A stretch of 7,454 nt of DNA from JBFGFG01 sp041627475 (GCA_041627475.1 JBFKQZ010000159.1:1-7454); one strand, 5' to 3'; numbered from the stretch's first letter, positions 1 to 6,375 are shown. Translations and numbers: made by a program. Notes: generated by a model from the letters alone, not told the origin.

Positions 1-2210
1 CGCCGACCGCGGGCACGCTCGACCTCGCCGCCGACGGCACCTGGACCTACACCCCCGACGCGGACGCCAACGGCACCGACAGCTTCACCGTCCTGGTCTG
101 CGACCCGTCCGGCCTGTGCGACACCGCCACGATCACCGTCACCGTCGTGGCCCAGCCCGACGCCCCCATCGCGACGGACGTCGCGACCACGACGGACGAG
201 GACACCCCGGTCAGCGGCACCGTCACCGGGACCGACGCGGACGGTGACGCGCTCACGGCCACCCTCGTCGAGGGCCCCGGCGCCGGGACCGTCGTCGTGC
301 TCCCCGACGGCGACTTCACCTACACCCCGGCCGCCGACGTCACCGGGGCCGACAACTTCACGGTCGAGCTGTGCGACCCGACCGGTCGCTGTGACACCGC
401 GACCGTCGACGTCGAGGTCCTGCCGGTCGACGACGCGCCCGTCGCCCGCGACCTGACGGCGACGATCCTCGAGGACACCGTCCTGACCACCCGGCTGACG
501 GCGACCGACGTGGACGGCGACGTCCTCACGTTCGGCAGCCTCGCCACACCAGCCTTCGGCACGGCGGTCCTCGCGGCGGACGGCACGCTGACCTACACCC
601 CCGACCCCGACGCGACGGGCACCGAGACGCTGACCTACGAGGTCTGCGACCCGTCCGGCCTGTGCGACGCCGCGACGGTCACCATCACCGTCGGCCAGGT
701 CAACGACGCCCCCGTGGCCGTCGACACCAGCGAGACGGTCGGCGAGGACGGGGTCCTGACCAGCAGCGTCGTGGCGACCGACCCCGAGGGCGACACGCTG
801 ACGTACGTCGAGTCCCCACCGACGCTGGGCACGCTGGAGCTCGCCCCGGACGGCTCGTACACCTACACCCCCACACCGGACGCGTACGGGACCGACACGT
901 TCACCGTGACGGTCTGCGACCCGGCCGGCCTGTGTGACGACGCGACCATCACCGTCGAGGTCACGCCGGTGCCCGACGCCCCGGTGGCGACCGACGCCAC
1001 GGTCGCGGCCGACGAGGACACCCCGGTCAGCGGCGCCGTGGCCGCCGGCGACGTCGACGGCGAGGCCCTCACGTTCAGCATGCTCACGCCGCCGACGAAC
1101 GGGACCCTCGACCTCGCCACCGACGGCACCTGGACCTACACCCCGGACCCGGACACCAACGGCAGCGACAGCTTCGTGGTCGAGGTCTGCGACCCGACCG
1201 GTCGCTGTGCCACGTCGACCACCGTGGTCGAGGTCGCGCCGGTCGACGACGCCCCGGTCGTGCTCGCGACCCGCACGACGACCGCCGAGGACACGCCCGT
1301 CAGCGGCGCGGTCCGCATCACCGAGGTCGACGGCGACGCGGTGGCCGCCTCGCTCGCGACCGCACCGGGCGCCGGCACGGTCGTCGTCGCCCCCGACGGC
1401 ACCTGGACCTACACGCCCGCGCCCGACGCGAACGGCACGGACGTGTTCACCGTCCGCGTCTGCGACGTGACCACCACGGACACGCTCGCGGCGAGCTCGC
1501 TGCTGTGCGACACCGTGAAGGTCGTGGTGGACGTCACCACGGTCAACGACGCACCGTTCGCCAGCGACCTGCGGCTCACGACCGTCGAGGACACCGCGGT
1601 CACCGGGCTGCTGCCCGTCAGCGACGTCGACGGGGACGACCTCACCGCGACGGTGGTCGACGGGCCGTCCCACGGCACGCTGGAGCTCCTGGCCGACGGT
1701 CGCGTCCGCTACCTCCCCGCCGGCGGCTGGTCCGGCACGGACCGGGCCACGGTCCGCGTCTGCGACCCGTCCGGCGCCTGCGACGTGCTCGACCTCGTCA
1801 TCGAGGTCCGACCCGTGCCGGACGACGGCGAGGCCCGCGAGGAGGTCATGGCCGGAGAGCCGTTCAGCGGCCGCGTCGACAGCTCCGGCGTGGGCGACGA
1901 CGCGACGGCCCGGCTCGTCAGCGGCCCCGCGCACGGCACGCTCGTCCTGTCGGCGACCGGCGAGTACCGCTACACGGCGGACGCGTCGTACGTCGGGGCC
2001 GACAGCTTCGTCGTCGAGGTCTGCGGCAGCGAGGGGTGCAGGCTCGTCACGGTCCTGGCCAACGTGCTGCAGGCCGAGCTGCCAGCCACGGGTGCCTCCG
2101 TCACCGGACTGCTCGCCCTGGCGCTCCTCTCGGTCGGCGGGGGCCTGTTCCTGCTGCGCCCCCGCCGACGCCAGGAGCCGGGGTTGGGTATGCCCTGCAC
2201 GGACGGGTGA
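1..2210 (+). CDS. LPXTG-anchored surface protein with tandem Ig/cadherin-like repeats (5' truncated by window)
   Basis: The frame is open from base 3, so the true start lies upstream; the in-frame GTG at 147 is an internal valine. The visible 735 residues hold one partial and seven further repeats of about 91 residues, resembling Big_9/VCBS/cadherin-like bacterial Ig domains. Each typically has an EDTPVSG-like N-terminal strand, a DxDGDxLT loop, a DGTxTYTP strand, a GTDxFTV strand and a cysteine-bracketed CDPSGLCD-like turn. The C-terminus has LPATG at 2079-2093, a hydrophobic segment and an RPRRR stop-transfer, followed by an unusually long tail of about 12 residues. This implies export, cleavage between T and G by a sortase, and covalent wall attachment. 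The likely role is adhesion or a stalk; no catalytic domain is visible, but the missing N-terminus could hold one. The family call is from motif recognition. Confidence 0.93.
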   Translation, partial: PTAGTLDLAADGTWTYTPDADANGTDSFTVLVCDPSGLCDTATITVTVVAQPDAPIATDVATTTDEDTPVSGTVTGTDADGDALTATLVEGPGAGTVVVLPDGDFTYTPAADVTGADNFTVELCDPTGRCDTATVDVEVLPVDDAPVARDLTATILEDTVLTTRLTATDVDGDVLTFGSLATPAFGTAVLAADGTLTYTPDPDATGTETLTYEVCDPSGLCDAATVTITVGQVNDAPVAVDTSETVGEDGVLTSSVVATDPEGDTLTYVESPPTLGTLELAPDGSYTYTPTPDAYGTDTFTVTVCDPAGLCDDATITVEVTPVPDAPVATDATVAADEDTPVSGAVAAGDVDGEALTFSMLTPPTNGTLDLATDGTWTYTPDPDTNGSDSFVVEVCDPTGRCATSTTVVEVAPVDDAPVVLATRTTTAEDTPVSGAVRITEVDGDAVAASLATAPGAGTVVVAPDGTWTYTPAPDANGTDVFTVRVCDVTTTDTLAASSLLCDTVKVVVDVTTVNDAPFASDLRLTTVEDTAVTGLLPVSDVDGDDLTATVVDGPSHGTLELLADGRVRYLPAGGWSGTDRATVRVCDPSGACDVLDLVIEVRPVPDDGEAREEVMAGEPFSGRVDSSGVGDDATARLVSGPAHGTLVLSATGEYRYTADASYVGADSFVVEVCGSEGCRLVTVLANVLQAELPATGASVTGLLALALLSVGGGLFLLRPRRRQEPGLGMPCTDG
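3..2066 (+). repeat. Tandem protein-coding repeat array, ~273-bp unit
   Basis: Repeat boundaries, set at the aspartate of the (D/N/P)DAP-like junction, fall at 159, 432, 705, 975, 1248, 1548 and 1821, with a partial unit before 159. Spacing is 273 bp except 270 bp for the third complete unit and 300 bp for the fifth, which has an insertion between its two cysteines. The last unit (1821-2066) is the most divergent: it lacks the EDT and DxDGD motifs and has a shortened Cys loop. Some distant units share near-identical DNA, for example 28 identical bases at 95-122 and 641-668, exactly two units apart. This suggests unit duplication or gene conversion. Confidence 0.9.
2079..2171 (+). other. C-terminal cell wall sorting signal (LPATG, TM, basic tail)
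   Basis: The end of the repeat protein reads LPATG, then a run of about 19 hydrophobic residues rich in L, A, G and V, then RPRRR. This is the canonical three-part sortase signal. The order and spacing (TM starting about 3 residues after the motif) are as expected for a true substrate rather than a chance LPXTG. The 12 residues after RPRRR, including one cysteine, are longer than the usual tail. Confidence 0.9.
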
Positions 2211-2212
2211 CA

Positions 2213-2238
2213 GGTCGGGGACGCAGCAGTCCCCGACC
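2213..2238 (+). terminator. Perfect 10-bp hairpin after the repeat protein gene
   Basis: GGTCGGGGAC (2213-2222) and GTCCCCGACC (2229-2238) are perfect inverted repeats around a 6-base loop, beginning 3 bases after the stop codon. There is no U-tract, which is common in high-GC actinobacteria. The hairpin ends directly against the AGGA ribosome binding site (2239-2242) of the next gene. It could therefore be a partial terminator, an mRNA 3' stabiliser, or a structure affecting translation of the DoxX gene. Confidence 0.6.
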
Positions 2239-2249
2239 AGGAACCATCC

Positions 2250-2897
2250 ATGGGTCCCCTCCGCATCCTCGCACGACCGATGCTCTCGGCGATCTTCGTC
2301 TCCGGTGGCGTCGCCCAGCTGACCGATCCCGAGGGGCACGCCCCCGCGGCACGTGAGGTCACCGACCCCCTCCTCGACGCGGCCGACGAGGCGGACGTCG
2401 AGATCCCGGACGCGAGCACGACCCAGCTCGTGCAGCTCAACGGCCTCGCCCAGGTCGTCGGGGGGCTGCTGCTCGCCGCCGGCAAGCTGCCGCGACTGGC
2501 GGCGCTGCTGCTCGCGGGCACCCTCGTGCCGACGACGATCGCCGCGCACCGCTTCTGGGAGGAGGACGACCCTGAGGCGAGGCAGACCGAGCAGGTGCAC
2601 TTCTTCAAGAACATCTCGCTGCTCGGCGGACTCCTGATCGCCACGATGGACCGCGAGGGCCGGCCCTCGCTGGCGTGGCGCTCCGGGCACGCGGTCGACC
2701 ACGCGAAGCTGGCCACCGAGCACGCCGCGGAGATCGCCCGCCTGAAGGGCGACCTGGCCCGCGAGAAGGCGAAGCGCGCGACCGCGGTCGACGCTTCGGA
2801 CCACCTCCGGGTCCGCAAGGAACTGGCGAAGCAGCAGCTCACGCCCGACGTCGTCGATGCCAAGCACCTGGTCGACGCCGTCCGCAGCGACGACTGA
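2250..2897 (+). CDS. DoxX family membrane protein with charged C-terminal tail
   Basis: The 215-residue protein starts at ATG 2250, with AGGA at 2239-2242 seven bases upstream. Four hydrophobic segments are visible at about residues 5-24, 61-78, 80-98 and 119-134. The stretch around residues 100-129 (HRFWEEDDPEA, then HFFKNISLLGGLL) is typical of the actinobacterial DoxX/DUF-type small integral membrane proteins. After the fourth segment comes a short conserved part (REGRPSLAWR, 135-144) and then a roughly 70-residue hydrophilic extension rich in A, E, K and R, with coiled-coil-like heptads at about 150-195. DoxX relatives are linked to redox and thiol-stress membrane complexes in mycobacteria, but the reaction here is unknown. 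Hairpins on both sides suggest it is transcribed as its own unit. Confidence 0.88.
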   Translation: MGPLRILARPMLSAIFVSGGVAQLTDPEGHAPAAREVTDPLLDAADEADVEIPDASTTQLVQLNGLAQVVGGLLLAAGKLPRLAALLLAGTLVPTTIAAHRFWEEDDPEARQTEQVHFFKNISLLGGLLIATMDREGRPSLAWRSGHAVDHAKLATEHAAEIARLKGDLAREKAKRATAVDASDHLRVRKELAKQQLTPDVVDAKHLVDAVRSDD

Positions 2898-2927
2898 GGC
2901 ACGACGCCGTCACGGGCCACGACCGGG

Positions 2928-2961
2928 CGACCCGTCGCCACCGATGTGTGGCGGCGGGTCG
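2928..2961 (+). terminator. Strong 14-bp hairpin downstream of the DoxX gene
   Basis: The arms at 2928-2941 (CGACCCGTCGCCAC) and 2948-2961 (GTGGCGGCGGGTCG) pair over 14 positions, with a single T-G wobble and a 6-base loop. It begins about 30 bases after the DoxX stop and is followed by TTCT. The position, length and following Ts fit an intrinsic terminator that isolates the DoxX gene from the YcnI-like pair. Confidence 0.72.
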
Positions 2962-2993
2962 TTCTGCGTACCGTCCTCGACGTCGACGACCAC

Positions 2994-2997
2994 GAGG
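2994..2997 (+). promoter_or_regulatory. Ribosome binding site fixing the YcnI-like gene start
   Basis: GAGG lies six bases before GTG 3004. This supports that start over in-frame ATG 2944, which lies inside the terminator hairpin loop and would add 20 residues before the signal peptide. Confidence 0.65.
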
Positions 2998-3003
2998 CAC
3001 CCG

Positions 3004-3717
3004 GTGCGCGCGACCGCCACGACCCTGCTGCTGACCGCACTGCTCCTCGTGCTGCTGCCGACGGCAGCACTCGCACACGCGTCGTTCGACCTCCGACAGG
3101 TCCCGGCCGGCAGCACGCAGGAGCTGGTGCTGCGTGTGCCGCTCGAGCGCGACGCCGTGAACGACCTGGTCGAGGTGCTCGTCCCCGGCAGGTTCACCGT
3201 CGAGGACTGTGCGGCCGCCGAGGGCTGGACCTGCGACCGGGACGAGACCGCCGACGGCGACACGGTGCTGACCCTGCGTCGAGGGCCCGACGGAGCCGGC
3301 GACACCGAACGGTTCGCCGTGTCCTTGACGGCGCCGACGGCCGAGGGCGTCTACGCCTTCCCGACCATCCAGACCTACGACGACGGGGTCGAGGCGTCGT
3401 GGATCGGCGCGCCCGACAGCGACCAGCCGGCACCGCGGATCCAGGTCGGTGACTCGACGGCACCGGTCGAGTCGAACGAGGACGCGACGCCGCACACACC
3501 ACTGGCGTCGACCGGTCCCAGCACCGACGCCGGTCCGACGCCGGCATCGAGCCCGTCCGCGGCGACGACCCCGAGCCCGGCAGCGACCGAGGACGCCGCG
3601 CCGCCGGCCGCCTCCGACGAGTCGTCCTCGGGACCCTCGCCGGTCCTGGTCGTCGTCGGCATCGCGCTCGCGGCCGTCGCGATCGCGGGAGCCGTTGCGC
3701 GCTTCCGCTCACTGTGA
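3004..3717 (+). CDS. YcnI-like (DUF1775) exported, membrane-anchored domain protein
   Basis: GTG 3004 is chosen because GAGG (2994-2997) lies six bases upstream and translation from here gives a clean signal peptide. Upstream in-frame starts would read through the terminator hairpin. The 237-residue protein has a signal peptide ending in ALA at residues 22-24, so the mature chain begins H25-A-S-F. The YcnI-like domain spans about 25-148: VPAGSTQELVLRVP, a GW motif bracketed by C69 and C77, and FPTIQTYDDG followed by W133. In characterised YcnI proteins the mature N-terminal His and a conserved Trp take part in copper binding; both equivalents appear present here. A Pro/Ala/Ser/Thr linker (about 150-210) leads to a TM anchor at 214-232. 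A role in extracytoplasmic copper handling is inferred from family only. Confidence 0.85.
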   Translation: MRATATTLLLTALLLVLLPTAALAHASFDLRQVPAGSTQELVLRVPLERDAVNDLVEVLVPGRFTVEDCAAAEGWTCDRDETADGDTVLTLRRGPDGAGDTERFAVSLTAPTAEGVYAFPTIQTYDDGVEASWIGAPDSDQPAPRIQVGDSTAPVESNEDATPHTPLASTGPSTDAGPTPASSPSAATTPSPAATEDAAPPAASDESSSGPSPVLVVVGIALAAVAIAGAVARFRSL

Positions 3718-3790
3718 TGGGTCACCTGTCCCACGGCGCGATGCCGACCGCTCCGGCACGCTGCGGAGGACCGTCGACCCGGGCCACGCC

Positions 3791-4723
3791 GTGCGCCGCC
3801 AGCACCTCCCCACCGTCGTCGCGAGCGCCCTCACGGCGGTCGCGCTGACGGCGGCTCCGGCATGGGCCGCTCCCTCGTTCACGAGCGGCGGACAGGCCGA
3901 GGCCGGTGACCCGAGCCACACCGTCACGATGCAGGTCCCGGACACCGAGGCGACGGGTCCGACGACCGAGGTCCGGCTGACCGCGCCGGCGGGGTTCGTC
4001 CCGAGCAGTTGTGTCCAGCCCGTCGGCTGGAGCTGCAGCGTCGGTGGCCAGCAGGTCACCTGGACCCGGGGCGACGCCCTCGCGCAGCTGGGGACCTTCG
4101 GGTTCCAGACCGCCGTCGCGACGACGCCCGGGACCTACAGCTTCCCAGTCCGACAGACCGGCACGGCCGGCAGCGTGACGTGGGCCGCCGGCAGCGGGGC
4201 GCCGACGATGACGGTCACTGGCCCCGGGCCCACGGACGACGGAGGCGAGGAGCAGGGCCCCTCAGAGGCCCCGTCCAGCGAGTCGGACGCCGGCAGCGGG
4301 GACGGCTCCGACGAGGCGGAGGAGGAGGTCGCACCGCCGACGCCTGCCACGCCCGACCCCAGCTCGACGCCGGCCGACGGCGACGAGGCCACCGCGAGTG
4401 GCGACGAGCCCGCGGACGAGGACACGCGCGGTACCGCACCGACCCGGACCGAGGGCCGCACGAGCGGGACGACGCTGGAGGTCACCCCCGGCACGACCGG
4501 TGCGACCGGCGCCGCCGAGCCGGCGGTCGCGGCACCCGACGTCGCGGATGAACCAGCAGCTGCCCCCGCGACTGCGACCACGGCGAGCGACACCGCTGCG
4601 GCCGGAGCCGCCCTCGAGACGACCGCAGCGCGGTCACGCCCCTGGCAGCAGCTCCTCGGCGCTGCACTCCTGGCCCTCGGCGGTCTCCTCGTGGGCGTCC
4701 GCCAGTGGCTGACGCACCGCTGA
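3791..4723 (+). CDS. Second YcnI-like paralog, secreted and membrane-anchored, histidine lost
   Basis: The start is taken at GTG 3791, giving 310 residues and a signal peptide ending AWA at 24-26. The ribosome binding site is weak: a GGAGGA at 3765-3770 lies 20 bases away. The mature N-terminus is APSF, not His. The domain at about 27-140 parallels the upstream gene: C74 and C82 around GW, TYSFPVRQTG in place of the FPTIQTYDDG region, and W131. This supports tandem duplication with divergence. A long Pro/Thr/Glu/Asp/Ala linker follows (about 144-280), then a TM segment at about 286-305 and a short basic end. The 73-base gap after the first gene holds no strong hairpin, so the two are probably cotranscribed. 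Without the N-terminal His, copper binding in the YcnI manner is doubtful; it may be a structural or partner protein. Confidence 0.78.
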   Translation: MRRQHLPTVVASALTAVALTAAPAWAAPSFTSGGQAEAGDPSHTVTMQVPDTEATGPTTEVRLTAPAGFVPSSCVQPVGWSCSVGGQQVTWTRGDALAQLGTFGFQTAVATTPGTYSFPVRQTGTAGSVTWAAGSGAPTMTVTGPGPTDDGGEEQGPSEAPSSESDAGSGDGSDEAEEEVAPPTPATPDPSSTPADGDEATASGDEPADEDTRGTAPTRTEGRTSGTTLEVTPGTTGATGAAEPAVAAPDVADEPAAAPATATTASDTAAAGAALETTAARSRPWQQLLGAALLALGGLLVGVRQWLTHR

Positions 4724-4727
4724 GGGG

Positions 4728-4767
4728 GCCCGCCGAGGCAAGGACATGGGCTCAGTCCGCCGCGGGC
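4728..4767. terminator. Bulged hairpin between convergent genes, possible bidirectional terminator
   Basis: The right arm 4755-4767 (GTCCGCCGCGGGC) pairs with three blocks on the left: GCCCGC 4728-4733, GGC 4737-4739 and GGAC 4742-4745. This gives 13 pairs with two small bulges and a 9-base loop. It spans the whole 28-base gap between the convergent YcnI-like and methyltransferase genes and overlaps the last codons of the latter. There is no U-tract on either side. Confidence 0.4.
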
Positions 4768-5396
4768 TTGCGACCGTGGGCCACGAGGTTCGGACGACGG
4801 CGGCCGTGCAGCGGGTCGGGCCGGACCTCGACGCGGATGTCGACGAGCCCACGCTCCTCGAACATCGTCACGACCTCGTCCTCGGTGATCGCCGAGACGT
4901 GGATCCTGCCGAGCAGGTCGTCCTCGACCTCGACCATGTCCACGGTCCCGCGGTAGCACGACAGCATGACGGGACCGCTCTCGACGGTCCGCATCAGGGC
5001 CGTGAACACGGCACGCCAGCGGTCACGCGGCGTGTGGTTCAGACCCCCGTTGCACCACAGCCCGCCGAAGCTGTCGTCGGCGAAGGGCGGGTCCTCGATC
5101 GGGCCCCGCACGAGCCCGTCACGCGGCAGCAGCAGTCGAGCATGGTCCAGGGCGCCGGCCGACAGGTCGAGCCCGATCACGTGCAGCCCACGGTCGCGCA
5201 GGAGCCGGATGTCGTTGGCGGGGCCGCAGCCTGCGTCGAGGACGACGGTGCCACGAGGCAGGTCGCGGGCGAACCGCTTGACGTCGGTCAGCGGTCGGTG
5301 CGTGCGCAGCTGGAGCTGGTAGTCGCCGGCGACGTCGTCGTACGCCTCGATGCTCGCACGTGTCCTCGGGTCGAGGTCGGAGAGCTCGAACGGCAC
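4752..5396 (-). CDS. Class I SAM-dependent methyltransferase
   Basis: The 214-residue cytoplasmic protein starts at GTG 5396, with a G-rich GGGGA stretch about ten bases upstream. Motif I is VVLDAGCGP at residues 51-59 (D54, G56, G58), the SAM glycine loop. The acidic residue after strand 2 is D77 in VIGLDLS. A D-DSFGGLWCNGGLNH stretch (about 107-121) is the motif IV region, and the C-terminal strands resemble those of the Methyltransf_11/25 group. The substrate cannot be read from sequence. It follows the sortase gene on the same strand with a 108-base gap containing two small hairpins and no convincing promoter, so readthrough from the sortase is possible. Confidence 0.88.
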   Translation of the reverse strand: MPFELSDLDPRTRASIEAYDDVAGDYQLQLRTHRPLTDVKRFARDLPRGTVVLDAGCGPANDIRLLRDRGLHVIGLDLSAGALDHARLLLPRDGLVRGPIEDPPFADDSFGGLWCNGGLNHTPRDRWRAVFTALMRTVESGPVMLSCYRGTVDMVEVEDDLLGRIHVSAITEDEVVTMFEERGLVDIRVEVRPDPLHGRRRPNLVAHGRKPAAD

Positions 5397-5475
5397 GGTG
5401 GGTCCATCCCCTGTCGGGTGGGCACGGAGGCTAGGGCCTGGACCCGAACCGTGCGCACCGGGATCAGGCCTCCGA

Positions 5476-5521
5476 CGCGCCGCAGGCGCGCTGCTGGTCG
5501 CGCCTCAGGCGCGCTGCTGGT
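5476..5521. repeat. 23-bp tandem duplication across the sortase stop codon, each copy a small hairpin
   Basis: Copy A is 5476-5498 and copy B is 5499-5521. They differ at one base (G5482 versus T5505). Each copy contains CGCGCC, a 3-base loop, then GGCGCG, a 6-bp stem. Copy B carries the last sortase codons (DQQRA) with the TGA stop in its loop; copy A lies just downstream with TGC at the same place on the coding strand. The paired hairpins could serve as a weak terminator for the sortase transcript. Confidence 0.85.
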
Positions 5522-6284
5522 CGTACGTGCCCGCGGGGGAGGACTCGACGAGCTCAGCGCGGATGATCAACCGCTTGGCGGCCGACCCCTTGGGGTGGCA
5601 CGTCGTCAGCGTGAGGATCGCCGCGTCGCTGTCCTCGGGGGTGGTCACGACGGACCAGTCGCTCGGATTGGTGATGCAGGCCGCCGCGTCCGGGCGGTCC
5701 CCCGTGCGCGTCGGGGCGCAGTCCGGCGACGCCGGGTCACCGACGACGCGGTACCGGTGGTCCCCCACGGGCGTCGCGAGCCAGATCGTGTCCCCCACGT
5801 CGAGCTCGTCCAACCGGTTGAACGGGCGCCCGTAGGTGGTGCGGTGCCCTGCGATGGCGACGTTGCCGACCTCGCCGGGCAGCGGGGTCTCGACGTAGTG
5901 GCCGGCACCCGCGCGGAGCGCGCTGGGCGTGGTCCCCTCGACGACGAGCGTCTCGATGCCGATGGCGGGGATGGCGATCTTCGTGAGGGCGACGCCGTCC
6001 TGGCCGCTCACCGCGGCCTGGTACTCGTCGAAGGTCCCGACGGAGAGCTCGAACTGCTGGAAGTCCTCGGCCAGCTGCTGCTGCACCACCTGGTTGGTGT
6101 AGAGGTCGGTGAGCACCGGCCACGCGAAGAGCGATGCGCCGGCCACGAACAGCAGCGTGGTCAGCACCGACATCGTCTGCCGGCCGGCGTCGCGACGGCG
6201 GACGGCGTCGAGCAGGAACCCCGACGGCGTCGAGCGACGCGTCGTGGGTTCGAGGTCGTAGGCGAGGGTGTCGCCCGTAGCCAT
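5505..6284 (-). CDS. Class E sortase (transpeptidase)
   Basis: The start is ATG 6284, with AGGA (complement of 6292-6295) seven bases upstream, giving 259 residues. An earlier GTG at 6464 would add 60 arginine-rich residues of poor quality and overlap the preceding gene. The protein has a cytoplasmic N-terminus, a TM at about 38-58, then an extracytoplasmic sortase fold. Catalytic residues are H147 in NVAIAGHRTTYG, C229 in TLTTCHP and R238 in AAKRL. The TLTTCHPK signature and actinobacterial context fit class E, whose studied members prefer LAXTG signals and act as housekeeping wall-anchoring enzymes. An insertion at about 186-208 contains C189 and C203, possibly a disulfide. The LPATG repeat protein at the left of the window is a plausible substrate. 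Confidence 0.92.
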   Translation of the reverse strand: MATGDTLAYDLEPTTRRSTPSGFLLDAVRRRDAGRQTMSVLTTLLFVAGASLFAWPVLTDLYTNQVVQQQLAEDFQQFELSVGTFDEYQAAVSGQDGVALTKIAIPAIGIETLVVEGTTPSALRAGAGHYVETPLPGEVGNVAIAGHRTTYGRPFNRLDELDVGDTIWLATPVGDHRYRVVGDPASPDCAPTRTGDRPDAAACITNPSDWSVVTTPEDSDAAILTLTTCHPKGSAAKRLIIRAELVESSPAGTYDQQRA

Positions 6285-6291
6285 CGTGCGG

Positions 6292-6295
6292 TCCT
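6292..6295 (-). promoter_or_regulatory. Ribosome binding site deciding the sortase start
   Basis: AGGA on the minus strand lies seven bases before ATG 6284. This selects that codon over the in-frame GTG at 6464, which would overlap the preceding gene. Confidence 0.65.
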
Positions 6296-6375
6296 GTGGC
6301 CCGGTTGTGCTGGTCCCAACGATCGAACATGGGTGGCAGGCACGCCGACGCCGCCGATCGCGCGTCGAGCGTACG

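Noticed and set aside
320..1678. Series of antisense open frames of about 75-90 codons, evenly spaced across the repeat protein gene
   Set aside because: They recur with the 273-bp repeat unit, have low-complexity Ser/Thr/Val composition and no ribosome binding sites; they are shadows of the sense codon bias.
2857..3003. N-terminal extension of the first YcnI-like protein from ATG 2857
   Set aside because: It would overlap the end of the DoxX gene and the terminator and place about 49 extra residues before the signal peptide; GTG 3004 has a ribosome binding site.
1970..3076. A 368-codon minus-strand open frame across the DoxX gene
   Set aside because: Ser/Arg/Ala low-complexity product, crosses both terminator hairpins, and opposes a recognisable DoxX protein with a good ribosome binding site.
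3502..3516. LASTG in the linker of the first YcnI-like protein, resembling a class E LAXTG sorting motif
   Set aside because: The hydrophobic anchor begins over 40 residues later, so this is not a canonical sorting signal; the Ser/Thr/Pro-rich linker makes a chance match likely.
5397..5475. Possible promoter for the methyltransferase (TAGCCT-like -10 box)
   Set aside because: No matching -35 at proper spacing; high-GC promoters are too weakly defined to call here.
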